A stretch of 64,000 nt of DNA from an uncultured Treponema sp. (GTDB taxonomy: Bacteria; Spirochaetota; Spirochaetia; Treponematales; Treponemataceae). The position numbers and the translations under genes are program-made. The notes beneath the pieces were generated by a model. That model had not been told where the DNA came from and did not search any database. It saw only the letters and a program-made list of their open reading frames with translations. The first letter of the stretch is position 1. The number at the start of each line of letters is the position of its first letter. The DNA lies in contig NZ_CAKVAM010000002.1 of assembly GCF_934725225.1 (NCBI RefSeq), positions 248,001 to 312,000 on the forward strand, written 5' to 3'. Of this stretch, positions 51,855 to 60,353 are shown piece by piece.

Positions 51855-52487
51855 ATGTCAAACGCTAAAGTTTTAGGAAAATCAATTCTCCTCATCATTC
51901 TTATTGTAGTTCTTGTTTTGTTCGGACTTCTTTGGTTTGACTATCTGGGAATAATTCAGGCTAAGAGAGCTTTTGCGCCTTTGTTTAAATTAGCCGGGCT
52001 TTCTCCGCAGACTTCTGTCTCTGCTTCATCTTCAAAGGAACTTGTTGAGGCTGACCTTGACAATGACCGTTTTGCAAAAAGACTTGAGGCGCTTGACATT
52101 CGTTCTCAGGAGCTTGCAAAAAGAGAAGCGGAAGTGAAAGAGCGCGAGGATGCGAATGCCCAGGTTGCGCAGGAACTTGAAGACAAAGAAAAAACTCAGG
52201 CTGAACGTGAAAAAACATTTAATAATTTAGTAAAAAAGTACGATGATAGAAGTGTAAACATCGAGCAAATTGTTGCTAATTTGAACGGTATGCCGCCAAA
52301 AAGCGCAGTTGGAATTCTTGTTGAAATGGACGATCAGGACGTAATTGATGTTCTGCGCCGCGCCGATGAGATTGCCGCAGCTTCTGGTGAATCTTCTACA
52401 GTCGCATATTGGCTTTCTTTAATGCCTAGTGAGCGTGCTGCTGAAATTTCACGCAAAATGGCAAACAAACCGCTTTCAATAAATTAG
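51855..52487 (+). CDS. flbB: Flagellar protein FlbB (periplasmic collar)
   Basis: The 210-residue protein has one N-terminal membrane helix (about 9-28), a coiled coil rich in Glu, Lys and Arg (residues about 65-125), and a C-terminal MgtE_N-like region (NLNGMPPKSAVGILVEMDDQDVIDVLRRA). This matches spirochaete FlbB, which in Borrelia forms the collar of the periplasmic flagellar motor and recruits other collar proteins. It is first in the operon flbB-fliK-flgD-flgE, as in Borrelia and T. pallidum. Confidence 0.88.
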   Translation: MSNAKVLGKSILLIILIVVLVLFGLLWFDYLGIIQAKRAFAPLFKLAGLSPQTSVSASSSKELVEADLDNDRFAKRLEALDIRSQELAKREAEVKEREDANAQVAQELEDKEKTQAEREKTFNNLVKKYDDRSVNIEQIVANLNGMPPKSAVGILVEMDDQDVIDVLRRADEIAAASGESSTVAYWLSLMPSERAAEISRKMANKPLSIN

Positions 52488-52541
52488 CAAAATTGCCTGT
52501 TAATGCGGCGCGCCGGTGTTTATAGAATCCGGAGGTTGCCC

Positions 52542-53930
52542 ATGCAGGCATTAAGTTTACAGATTGTAAATCCACAGCAGGAACGCGATGTTTCTGTAAA
52601 GAAAATTCCGACTGCAAAATCTGAAGACAGAGAGCCGTCATTTAAAGAAATGGTGGAATCCGCTTCAAGAAAAGATCGGGCAGACAATTCTCCTTCCAAA
52701 GAAAAAGTTCAAAAAGTTTCAAAGGCTTCTGATGAGCCAGCTGCAAATTCCGTAGAAGAAAAATCTAGCACGGAAATTCAAAATTCTTCCTCGGCTGTTT
52801 TTGCTTCGTTTGCGGTTGTTCAAGAACCTTCTGTGCAGGAAGAATCTTTTGTTAATTTAGATTTTCAAAGTGAACTTTCTTCTGATTCTATTTCTGAAAT
52901 TTTGCCTTCTAGCGAGCAGCTTGCGTTTTTGCGTTCTGAAGATTTTTCTTTAGAAAATAAAACTGATGATTTTTCAGCTGAAAACAATTTTTTCCTTCCG
53001 TTGAACGAAATGCAGAATTTGCAGGCGGCGCAGAATCTTTCAGTTGACGAGCCTGAAAAGTTTTTAGAAACCACAAAACTTGCCGGGCATTTTTCTTCTT
53101 CTGATGAAAAGTCTATGCTTGCGTCTTTGCAATCTACTCCAGATGAAATTGCAGCTTTGCAGAATTCCGCGGAACTTTCCCAGCTTGGAATTTCTTTAGA
53201 ATCCGGCGAAAAGAAAACTGATTTTTTCAAGCTTGAGCTTTCTTCTTCCGATGATAATGGCGCAAAAGAAGTGCCGTCGCTTTTTGAAAATATTTTTACA
53301 GTTACAGACGAACGTTCCGTTGAACAGAAAATTGCTGACTTTAAATCCGAGATGAAATCTGACTATTCAGAGCAGGACAACAGCCTGAATCTTTCGCTTT
53401 CACTTTCTGAAAATGCAAAGCAGAACATTCTTGCTTCAAACAACCAGAGCGCAGGAGCTTCCGGCTCTACTTTCCAGCAGATGCTTTCTCAGCAGATTCA
53501 GTTTAATGCGCCTGATTTTGCACGCGCTGGAAACATTGTTTTGCAGGACAACAATTCCGGCTCAATAAACATGATTTTAAAGCCAGAAAATTTAGGAAAT
53601 GTTAAAATAAATCTTCATCTTTCCGATAATGTGATTACAGGGCAGATTACTGTAAACAGCAAAGAAGCTTTCGAGGCTTTTAAACAAAACCTTGAGACTT
53701 TAAAGCAGGCTTTTCAAAACAGCGGATTTGAAAATGCAAATTTAAGTCTTAGCTATGCCGACACTTCTTCCGGCTCATTTGCGCAGGGAGAACGGCAGCA
53801 GAGCAGCGAACAGTTCTTTTCTAACAAAGTTTACGGTGATTATACGTCTTCCGCTGAAATTTCAGGAGCGGCTTCTTCGCAAGCTGCATATAGCGCGGAT
53901 TCTGACAGAAAAATCAGCGTTGTTGCATAG
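52542..53930 (+). CDS. fliK: Flagellar hook-length control protein FliK (FlbC)
   Basis: The start ATG at 52542 follows GGAGG and gives 462 residues. The N-terminal two thirds is low-complexity, rich in Ser, Glu and Lys, which suits the disordered ruler part. The C-terminal domain (SINMILKPENLGNVKINLHL, SKEAFEAFKQNLETLKQAF) is the Flg_hook domain that contacts the export gate FlhB. The gene lies between flbB and flgD, where FliK/FlbC is normally found. An upstream ATG in the same frame is not used because it has no ribosome site. Confidence 0.88.
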   Translation: MQALSLQIVNPQQERDVSVKKIPTAKSEDREPSFKEMVESASRKDRADNSPSKEKVQKVSKASDEPAANSVEEKSSTEIQNSSSAVFASFAVVQEPSVQEESFVNLDFQSELSSDSISEILPSSEQLAFLRSEDFSLENKTDDFSAENNFFLPLNEMQNLQAAQNLSVDEPEKFLETTKLAGHFSSSDEKSMLASLQSTPDEIAALQNSAELSQLGISLESGEKKTDFFKLELSSSDDNGAKEVPSLFENIFTVTDERSVEQKIADFKSEMKSDYSEQDNSLNLSLSLSENAKQNILASNNQSAGASGSTFQQMLSQQIQFNAPDFARAGNIVLQDNNSGSINMILKPENLGNVKINLHLSDNVITGQITVNSKEAFEAFKQNLETLKQAFQNSGFENANLSLSYADTSSGSFAQGERQQSSEQFFSNKVYGDYTSSAEISGAASSQAAYSADSDRKISVVA

Positions 53931-53939
53931 GAGTAAAAG

Positions 53940-54389
53940 ATGGACGGAATTCAGTTGAATACAAGGCTTAGCGATCAGGAAATGGCAAAGCTGAATATGC
54001 AGGTAGATTCTTTCAACAAGTCAATTACGATTGAAGGAAGAAAAGTTCAGCGCGACTTGGGAAAGGATGATTTCCTTAAGCTTTTGATTACTCAGCTTTC
54101 AAATCAGGATCCTACTTCTCCTATGGAAAATACAGAGTTCATTGCGCAGATGGCTCAGTTCAGTTCTCTTGAGCAGATGACAAATATGAATCAGGAATTT
54201 GCAAAGATGAATTCGATGCTTGTTTCTTCACAGGCTGTGGGAACAATCGGAAAAACTGTTGACATTGCGCTTGGCGACACAAAGACAACTGGAGTTGTTG
54301 AAGCCGTAACTTACGGAGCGAATCCGCAGGTTCGTGTAAACAATATGTATTATGATATGAAACAAATCTCCGCAGTTTACGGAGAATGA
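53940..54389 (+). CDS. flgD: Flagellar hook assembly protein FlgD
   Basis: The 149-residue protein has the FlgD N-terminal signature LGKDDFLKLLITQLSNQDPTSP, MENTEFIAQMAQFSSLEQM, and ends in a short conserved tail with a VNNMYYDMKQI segment. It is a hook cap that is lost once the hook is built. It is shorter than E. coli FlgD, lacking the second domain, as in other spirochaetes. It follows fliK by 9 bases with TAGGAG upstream. Confidence 0.93.
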   Translation: MDGIQLNTRLSDQEMAKLNMQVDSFNKSITIEGRKVQRDLGKDDFLKLLITQLSNQDPTSPMENTEFIAQMAQFSSLEQMTNMNQEFAKMNSMLVSSQAVGTIGKTVDIALGDTKTTGVVEAVTYGANPQVRVNNMYYDMKQISAVYGE

Positions 54390-54434
54390 GTTCAGGTTGG
54401 GGAACTCTATAAAAAATCATAAGAGGGTAAATTT

Positions 54435-55826
54435 ATGATGAGATCACTTTATGCAGGCGTTTCGGGCTTGCAGAATCACCAGACAAGAATGGATGTAATT
54501 GGAAACAACATTTCCAATGTAAACACTTATGGATTTAAAAAAGGCCGCGCTACTTTTCAGGACATGATAAGCCAGCAGATTAACGGTGCCGCTCGTCCTA
54601 CAGAAGAAGTGGGCGGTGTAAATCCTAAGGAAGTCGGACTTGGAATGAGTGTTGCTACAATTGACACAATCTTTACACAGGGAAACCTTCAGACAACAGG
54701 AAACACAACCGACCTTGCGATTCAGGGAAACGGATTCTTTGTTCTTAAAAACGGAGATGAAACTTTCTATTCACGCGCAGGTGTTTTTGGAACAGACTCA
54801 AACGGAACTCTTGTAAATCCTGCTAACGGACTTCGTGTTCAGGGCTGGATGGCAGAAGGTGTGAATGGTCGTCAGGTTGTGCGCACTTCAGCAACTCCTA
54901 CAGACTTGGTGATTCCAGTTGGCCAGAAAGACCCGCCTAAAGCAACAGAAAATGTAAGATATTTCTGCAACCTTAACAAGAACACACCTGAAATCCCGGA
55001 AAATCCGACTGCGGATCAGGTTATTGAAGGAACTTGGCAGACAGAAATTGACATTTATGATACTTACGGAAACGCTCATCAGGTTCAGATGAATTTTGCA
55101 AAAGTTCCGGGAAACCCAAACCAGTGGACAGTTACTGTAAATGTTGACCCGGACAACGCTGAATTTACTCAGACAAGAATCGGCTTTGGAACAACAGACG
55201 GCGTGCAGAATACTTACACTTTGAATTTTGACAACACAGGCAAACTTCAGTCTGTGGTTGACAGCGCAGGAAATCAGTCTAATCCTCAGGGCGAAATTGT
55301 TCTTCAGGCTTCTTATGCTGTCGCTGATTCAAATGCTGATGCAAACGGAAATCCATACCGCCAGACTTTCAACTTGAACCTTGGAACAATCGGCTCAATG
55401 GAAAACACGATTACTCAGGCAGCTTCAAAATCTACAACAAAAGCAAACTATCAGGACGGCTACAAACTCGGCTATCTTGACAACTTTAAGATTGACCAGT
55501 CTGGAATAATTACAGGCGTTTATTCAAATGGTTCTGTCCGCACAATCGGACAAGTCGCAATGGCAAGTTTTACAAACCAGGGCGGTCTTGAAAAGAAAGG
55601 CGACAACACTTACGCGGAATCAATCAACTCTGGAATGGCGAACATCGGCGAAAGCGGAACTCAGGGAAAAGGAAGCATGCTTTCTGGAACTTTGGAAATG
55701 TCAAACGTTGACCTTACAGAGCAGCTCACAGACATGATTGTAACTCAGCGTGGATTTGAATCGAACGCAAAGACAATTCAAACTGGAGATTCAATGCTTG
55801 AAACTGTTTTAGGTTTGAAACGCTAA
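54435..55826 (+). CDS. flgE: Flagellar hook protein FlgE
   Basis: The hook protein of 463 residues has the N-terminal rod/hook motif (SLYAGVSGLQNHQTRMDVIGNN) and C-terminal helix (VTQRGFESNAKTIQTGDSMLETVLGL). Lys165, Cys178 and Asn179 are at the numbers reported for T. denticola FlgE, in which Cys178 is turned to dehydroalanine and linked to Lys165 of the next subunit to make a crosslinked, rigid hook. GAGGG precedes the ATG pair; the first ATG is taken as start. It closes this part of the flagellar operon with a terminator. Confidence 0.96.
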   Translation: MMRSLYAGVSGLQNHQTRMDVIGNNISNVNTYGFKKGRATFQDMISQQINGAARPTEEVGGVNPKEVGLGMSVATIDTIFTQGNLQTTGNTTDLAIQGNGFFVLKNGDETFYSRAGVFGTDSNGTLVNPANGLRVQGWMAEGVNGRQVVRTSATPTDLVIPVGQKDPPKATENVRYFCNLNKNTPEIPENPTADQVIEGTWQTEIDIYDTYGNAHQVQMNFAKVPGNPNQWTVTVNVDPDNAEFTQTRIGFGTTDGVQNTYTLNFDNTGKLQSVVDSAGNQSNPQGEIVLQASYAVADSNADANGNPYRQTFNLNLGTIGSMENTITQAASKSTTKANYQDGYKLGYLDNFKIDQSGIITGVYSNGSVRTIGQVAMASFTNQGGLEKKGDNTYAESINSGMANIGESGTQGKGSMLSGTLEMSNVDLTEQLTDMIVTQRGFESNAKTIQTGDSMLETVLGLKR

Positions 55827-55891
55827 TTTAGTTGAACTAGGAATCTTTAGAAAGCAATTTCTTTAGAACCTCTAATTCATAACCCAACCTT

Positions 55892-55929
55892 AGCTGGACA
55901 GATGAACCCTCGTCTGTTCAGCTTTTTTT
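55892..55929 (+). terminator. Terminator after flgE
   Basis: AGCTGGACAGA (55892-55902) and TCTGTTCAGCT (55913-55923), one mismatch, followed by T7. It ends the flbB-flgE transcript and marks the edge of the inserted segment. Confidence 0.85.
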
Positions 55930-55937
55930 GTATTTGT

Positions 55938-55966
55938 TTGACTATGCCTGCATTTTTTGATATAAT
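55938..55966 (+). promoter_or_regulatory. Promoter of the omega-like gene
   Basis: TTGACT (55938-55943), 17 bp, TATAAT (55961-55966), within 10 bases of the flgE terminator. The leader of about 20 bases has GAGGGG as ribosome site. Confidence 0.8.
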
Positions 55967-55993
55967 TATTTCACTTTTTGTGAGGGGTAAACT

Positions 55994-56215
55994 ATGATTT
56001 TTCCACTTGAAGAACTTGCTAAATTCAAAGGCGGAATGTACGCCATTACTGTTGCTGCTAGCCGCCGTGCATATCAGCTTGCAAAACTTGCCATGATAGA
56101 AGATCCTGCTGTTTCTGAGCTTGTAGAAGACAATGACGGAAAAGTTGTAAGTCTTGCGGCTCGTCAGCTTTTTTCTGGTGAAGTTAAATACGCTATTGAA
56201 GCTCCGGCACGCTAA
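55994..56215 (+). CDS. rpoZ: RNA polymerase omega subunit, putative
   Basis: The 73-residue protein has omega-like features: an N-terminal ITVAASRRAYQLAKLA helix and a VSLAARQLFSGEVKYAIE end, which compare with the VxxAAKRARQL and KPVxIALxEIAxGK parts of RpoZ. Omega helps assemble and stabilise polymerase. It lies 26 bases before miaA and under its own promoter. The short size and the weak similarity leave some doubt. Confidence 0.7.
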   Translation: MIFPLEELAKFKGGMYAITVAASRRAYQLAKLAMIEDPAVSELVEDNDGKVVSLAARQLFSGEVKYAIEAPAR

Positions 56216-56241
56216 TTTTGTTTTTTTGCATTGATTAAAAA

Positions 56242-57174
56242 TTGATTCCAGTAATTGTTGTTTTTGCACCAACTGCTTGCGGAAAAACTGCTTTGGCTGA
56301 AGACTTGTTCGGCAAAAGCAGTTCTTTTGTTTTTAAAGGAAAAGCGGAAGTCATAAGCGCAGACAGCCAGGCGGTTTACAAAGGGCTTGATATTGGAACT
56401 GCCAAGCCTACAAAAGAAGAACAGCAGGAAATTCCTTTTCACCTTATTGATGTTGCCAGTCCGCAGGAACAGTTCGGGCTTGGAAACTTTCTTGAGTCCG
56501 CAGATTCTTTGTGCGCGCAAATTTGGAGCAGAAAAAAAATTCCTTTGGTGATTGGCGGAACTGGTTTTTATATAAGAAATTTTTTGCTAGGCTCGCCGTC
56601 AACTCCAGAAAGTCGCCCGGAAATCAGAGCGCAGATAAAACAAAAACTTTCCGATTTAGGAAAAGAAAGTTTGTATGCCGAGCTGAAAATTGTAGATCCT
56701 GTGAGCGCAAAAAAAATAAATATAAATGACGAATATAGAATTTGCCGCGCCCTTGAAATTTTTTATTCATGCGGAAAACCTTTAAGCTCGTTCAGTCTTC
56801 CTTGCGAACTTAGAAAGCAATATAATTTTTGCACGCTGATTTTAAATCGCAGCAGAGAAGAACTTTACAAGCGCATTGATTTGCGTGTGGAAAAAATGTT
56901 TGAAGCAGGACTTGCGCAGGAAGTTGAGGCGTTGAAGAAATCAGGGCTTACAAAAGATTCTCCTGCAATGAAAGCCATTGGCTATAGCGAGTTTTTTATT
57001 GAAGGTCTTTCCGTGGAGCAAATAAAAGAAAAAATAAAATTCAACAGCCATCGTTATGCAAAAAAACAATACACATTTATGCGCGGAATTCCCGGAGCTT
57101 GCATTGTTGATGCTGACGACAAAGAAAAAATAAAGCAAATAATTTCAAGTTTTCTTAGTTCAGTGTTATTGTAA
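56242..57174 (+). CDS. miaA: tRNA dimethylallyltransferase MiaA
   Basis: MiaA adds the dimethylallyl group to A37 of tRNAs that read codons beginning with U. The start codon is TTG, and the sequence opens with the P-loop FAPTACGKTALAEDLF. Other motifs: SADSQAVYKGLDIGTAKPT, HLIDVASPQE, VIGGTGFYIRNFL, and AMKAIGYSEF. 310 residues, normal. No ribosome site is visible before the TTG, so translation may depend on coupling with the omega gene. The last 20 bases overlap the convergent kinase gene. Confidence 0.95.
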   Translation: MIPVIVVFAPTACGKTALAEDLFGKSSSFVFKGKAEVISADSQAVYKGLDIGTAKPTKEEQQEIPFHLIDVASPQEQFGLGNFLESADSLCAQIWSRKKIPLVIGGTGFYIRNFLLGSPSTPESRPEIRAQIKQKLSDLGKESLYAELKIVDPVSAKKININDEYRICRALEIFYSCGKPLSSFSLPCELRKQYNFCTLILNRSREELYKRIDLRVEKMFEAGLAQEVEALKKSGLTKDSPAMKAIGYSEFFIEGLSVEQIKEKIKFNSHRYAKKQYTFMRGIPGACIVDADDKEKIKQIISSFLSSVLL

Positions 57175-58531
57175 AAGTTGTTCCTTGGTTCGGCTTGGAT
57201 TTTACATTTATGCTCCAGCCGTGGCTGTCTATAATTGACTTGACTACAGAAAGTCCTATTCCCATTCCATTTTCACGCCGGGAATTTGAGGCGCGGAAGA
57301 ACAGCTCAAAAACTTTTTCCAAATCTTCTTCTGGAATTCCAACTCCAGTGTCGCTTATTGAAATTTCAATTTTCCCAAGTGAATTCTTTTTTGCTTCAAG
57401 TGAAATTGAGTCTCCGTCATTTGTGTAGCGCAGAGCGTTTCCGTAGATATTTTCCAAAGCGCGTGTAAAAAGATTTTTGTCCATAAGAACTTGCTGCTCT
57501 TCGATTTCTATTGAACTTGAAATTTTCCGCTTGTACAATTCTGCGGCGCCTTCCATGTTTGCAGCAAAATCCTTTAAAAATAATTTCAGTTCAACAGGTC
57601 TTAAAGTTTTTTTCCATTCTGTGTTGTCCATTTTTACATAGTTGATTAAATCATTTATCATTGACTCAAGCAGTCCGGCTTTTGTGTTTATTATTGAAAC
57701 TGATTTTTTTATGTCGTCAATGCTGTTTACAATTCCATCTGAAACCGCTTCGGAATATCCTTTTATCAGCGCGACCGGCGTTCTCAAGTCGTGGCTTATT
57801 CCCATTATAAAACGTGAGCGGCGTTCAAGATTTTCCTTTAACGCTTTTCTCATGCGCTCCAAGTCTTCCGCGAGCTGCAAAATTTCGTTTGAGTTTCTTC
57901 TGCCTGAAATTTCAAGCTTTGTGTCAAGTTCTCCGTTTGCGATTTTTTGTGTTGCCTTTTGAATTATTTCTATTGAATTTGAAACCGACTTTGCAATTAA
58001 AATAATCACCGTGATTGACAATGTTTCAAAAACAAGCACAACAAAAAAAATGTGCATCATGAATTTTGGAATTCTTTTCAGCGAGCTTTTTCCTTTTGCA
58101 TCGAATCTGCTTATAATCAGACCTTTGTTTTTGTGGCTTCCGTCGCGCGCTTCTTTTTGTTGCTCTTCAAGAAAGAAAGACTGAAACTGATAGTCGTAAG
58201 TGGAATTTGTTGTCTGCACAAAATCAAAAAGTTCCTTGGGATTGTGCGTGCTTCCCGTCTTTAATTCTGGAATTGTAGAAAGAATAACCTTTGAGTTGTA
58301 AAAAACTAAAATCTGAACGTCCGGCGGAATTTTTTCAATATAGTTTTGAATCTGGTTCCAGTCGCTTTCCGAAAGATTCGCCTCGTTTATTTTTCTGATT
58401 TCCTTGTAGCCTTTCATCAAAAATCTTCGCGGGGAATTGTAATACGTGTAAATTGGAAAAAGAATCATGCACAAAGTTGGAAGTATTAAAATTCCCGTGA
58501 TTAAAAGCGAAATTTGATTTTTAATTTTCAT
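57155..58531 (-). CDS. Sensor histidine kinase
   Basis: The 458-residue kinase has two membrane helices (about 8-28 and 163-185) enclosing a 130-residue periplasmic sensor, a HAMP domain (ANGELDTKLEISGRR), the H-box GISHDLRTPVALIKGYSEA with the phosphorylated His, an N-box NIYGNALRYT, and G-boxes SDTGVGIP and GMGIGLSVV. It partners the regulator just upstream on the same strand, with the start overlapping that gene's stop as ATGA. The stimulus is not evident. Its 3' end overlaps miaA by 20 bases. Confidence 0.93.
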   Translation of the reverse strand: MKIKNQISLLITGILILPTLCMILFPIYTYYNSPRRFLMKGYKEIRKINEANLSESDWNQIQNYIEKIPPDVQILVFYNSKVILSTIPELKTGSTHNPKELFDFVQTTNSTYDYQFQSFFLEEQQKEARDGSHKNKGLIISRFDAKGKSSLKRIPKFMMHIFFVVLVFETLSITVIILIAKSVSNSIEIIQKATQKIANGELDTKLEISGRRNSNEILQLAEDLERMRKALKENLERRSRFIMGISHDLRTPVALIKGYSEAVSDGIVNSIDDIKKSVSIINTKAGLLESMINDLINYVKMDNTEWKKTLRPVELKLFLKDFAANMEGAAELYKRKISSSIEIEEQQVLMDKNLFTRALENIYGNALRYTNDGDSISLEAKKNSLGKIEISISDTGVGIPEEDLEKVFELFFRASNSRRENGMGIGLSVVKSIIDSHGWSINVKSKPNQGTTFTITLN

Positions 58532-59229
58532 TCATTGTTTTCCATGCTGAACTGGTAGCCCATTCCAAAAACTGTCTTTATATATTTTGGATTTGCAGGA
58601 TTTTCTTCAATTTTTTTTCTTAGTCTTTGAACATAAACTCCAACCGCCGTCATGTCTCCGAATGGAGTTTTCCATACCGCATTGAAGACTTGTTCTGGAG
58701 TTGCTGGCTTGCTGTTGTTTTTTACAAGGTATTCAAGAACTTCATATTCTTTTGTTGAAAGCGGAATTTTTTCAGCTCCTTTTTTTAGAATGCAGCTGTT
58801 GCAGTAAAGAGTGTAGGAACCGAAATTTATTGTTTCTTCCACGGAAGCTTCTGTTGCGCAAAGACGCGCGAGCTTGGACTGAACTCTTGCAACTAGAACT
58901 TTCGGACTGAATGGCTTTGTTACAAATTCATCCGCGCCAAATCCAAGCCCTTCTATTATGTCTTCATCAGCATCCCGCGCAGAAACTATGATAACTGGGA
59001 TTGTCGCTTTGTAGTTTTTTCTGAAAGCCTTTAAAAAGTCAAATCCGCTCATTCCAGGAAGATTTAAATCCAGAATTACCAGAGCAGGCGAATATCCTGT
59101 GTTTAATTTTTCAAGAGCTTTTTCTGCTGTGTCAAATGCCAGCGATTCAAAATCCGCGTTGTTCAAGTACATGCAAATCAGCTCTGCCATTTCTGGAACA
59201 TCTTCAATTACAAGGATTTTTGTTTTCAT
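58528..59229 (-). CDS. OmpR-family response regulator
   Basis: A receiver domain with Asp54 (VILDLNLPGMSG) and Lys105 (VTKPFSP) is joined to an OmpR/PhoB winged helix (STKEYEVLEYLV, VGVYVQRLRKKIEENP, VFGMGYQF). 233 residues. It is first in a two-gene operon with the kinase. The predicted transcription start coincides with the ATG. It is divergent from the HD-domain gene at 59361, and the two may be linked in control, though nothing in the sequence proves this. Confidence 0.95.
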   Translation of the reverse strand: MKTKILVIEDVPEMAELICMYLNNADFESLAFDTAEKALEKLNTGYSPALVILDLNLPGMSGFDFLKAFRKNYKATIPVIIVSARDADEDIIEGLGFGADEFVTKPFSPKVLVARVQSKLARLCATEASVEETINFGSYTLYCNSCILKKGAEKIPLSTKEYEVLEYLVKNNSKPATPEQVFNAVWKTPFGDMTAVGVYVQRLRKKIEENPANPKYIKTVFGMGYQFSMENNE

Positions 59230-59235
59230 GGCTGA

Positions 59236-59264
59236 AATTTACAATTATTCAAAAGGAAGTTCAA
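59236..59264 (-). promoter_or_regulatory. Promoter of the response-regulator operon
   Basis: Minus strand: TTGAAC (59259-59264), 17 bp, TAAATT (59236-59241), 6 bases, ATG. Initiation falls on the start codon, with no ribosome site. Confidence 0.55.
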
Positions 59265-59360
59265 GAATTTTTGCGCGCCTCTAACAGATTATTATTATTT
59301 TTTGAAGGAATAATTTCTGATTTAATGCTTTTTTAACAAATGTTTTCTATAATATATGAT

Positions 59361-60017
59361 ATGACAGTTGAAGAAATAAAAAAGAACACAGAAATAAATG
59401 CGTTTTTGAACAAAGGAAATGAAATTTTAGGGAATCTTGGTTTTACAGACCATGGCCCTGGACATTGCGCCTTGGTTTCTGAACGTGCAGGATTTATTTT
59501 GCAGGAATTCGGAGAATCAAAAGAAAAGATTGAGCTTGCAAAAATAGCTGGATATATGCACGACATTGGAAATGCTCTGAACAGAAATCACCACGCAGAA
59601 TACGGCGGACTTCTTGCAAATGAAATTCTTGGCAAGCTTGATTTTTCTTGCGAAGACAGAATTGAAATTGTTTCGTGCATTGCAAATCATGACGAGTCAA
59701 CTGGAGGAGCGTTCGACAAAGTTTCCGCAGCCCTAATAATCGCCGACAAAACGGATGTAAGGCGAAACCGCGTAAGAACAAAGGAAAAATCTGCATTCGA
59801 CATACATGACCGCGTTAATTTTGCAGTTGAAAATTCGACTTTAAAGATAAACCACGAAAAAGGTCAGATTTCCCTGAATCTTCAGATTGACGAGAACATT
59901 TGCACAATGTGCGACTACTTTGATATTTTCTTAGCGCGAATGCTCATGTGCAGAAAAGCCGCGGAATTTTTTGACTGCCGTTTTAAGCTTATGGCGAACG
60001 GAAGCAAAGTTCTTTAG
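59361..60017 (+). CDS. HD-domain phosphohydrolase
   Basis: This 218-residue protein has the HD metal-site pattern: His35 in HGPGHCALV, His67-Asp68 in AGYMHDIGN, H110-D111 and the ADKTD motif (129). HD proteins hydrolyse nucleotides, phosphates or cyclic dinucleotides; a specific substrate is not evident. The ATG at 59361 is preferred to that at 59340 because TATAAT (59348-59353) lies between them, so the downstream codon is at the predicted transcript start. It is divergent from the two-component operon and is followed by flbD. Confidence 0.85.
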   Translation: MTVEEIKKNTEINAFLNKGNEILGNLGFTDHGPGHCALVSERAGFILQEFGESKEKIELAKIAGYMHDIGNALNRNHHAEYGGLLANEILGKLDFSCEDRIEIVSCIANHDESTGGAFDKVSAALIIADKTDVRRNRVRTKEKSAFDIHDRVNFAVENSTLKINHEKGQISLNLQIDENICTMCDYFDIFLARMLMCRKAAEFFDCRFKLMANGSKVL

Positions 60018-60100
60018 CAGTTTTTTTCAGTTCTGACAGTTTGAGTCAATTTAAAAATTCCGCTTTCTCTTGTTTTTACGCCAAAAATAGTCTAAAATAC

Positions 60101-60129
60101 TTGACGATTCACATTTTACAGTTCATTAT
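60101..60129 (+). promoter_or_regulatory. Probable promoter of the flbD operon
   Basis: TTGACG (60101-60106), 17 bp, CATTAT (60124-60129), initiating near 60136, 2 bases before the flbD ATG. A stronger-looking TATAGT at 60127 has a 20-bp spacer. No ribosome site is visible. Confidence 0.45.
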
Positions 60130-60137
60130 AGTATATT

Positions 60138-60329
60138 ATGATTGAAGTAACGCGTCTGAACGGAAAGAAATACTGGGTCAATCCGCACCAGATTGAATCT
60201 ATGGAACAAAATCCTGATGTTACGCTTGCTCTTCTTTCAGGCAAAAAAATTGTTGTAAAAGAATCTCCAGAAGAAATCATAGAACGAATTGTTGTATATA
60301 GAAAAAAAATAGGTATGCAGGAACTTTGA
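60138..60329 (+). CDS. flbD: Flagellar protein FlbD
   Basis: The 63-residue protein is the small FlbD found beside motA in spirochaetes: MIEVTRLNGKKYWVNPHQIESMEQ, then ESPEEIIERIVVYRKKI. Its function is unknown; in Borrelia it belongs to the motility operon. It starts without a Shine-Dalgarno and is followed by motA 24 bases on. Confidence 0.93.
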   Translation: MIEVTRLNGKKYWVNPHQIESMEQNPDVTLALLSGKKIVVKESPEEIIERIVVYRKKIGMQEL

Positions 60330-60353
60330 TTCTTGCGCGAGCGGGAGGAAAAA

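Noticed and set aside
57155..59229. Two-component system as a mobile element cargo
   Set aside because: No terminal repeats, transposase or unusual base composition was seen; it is only out of its expected place.
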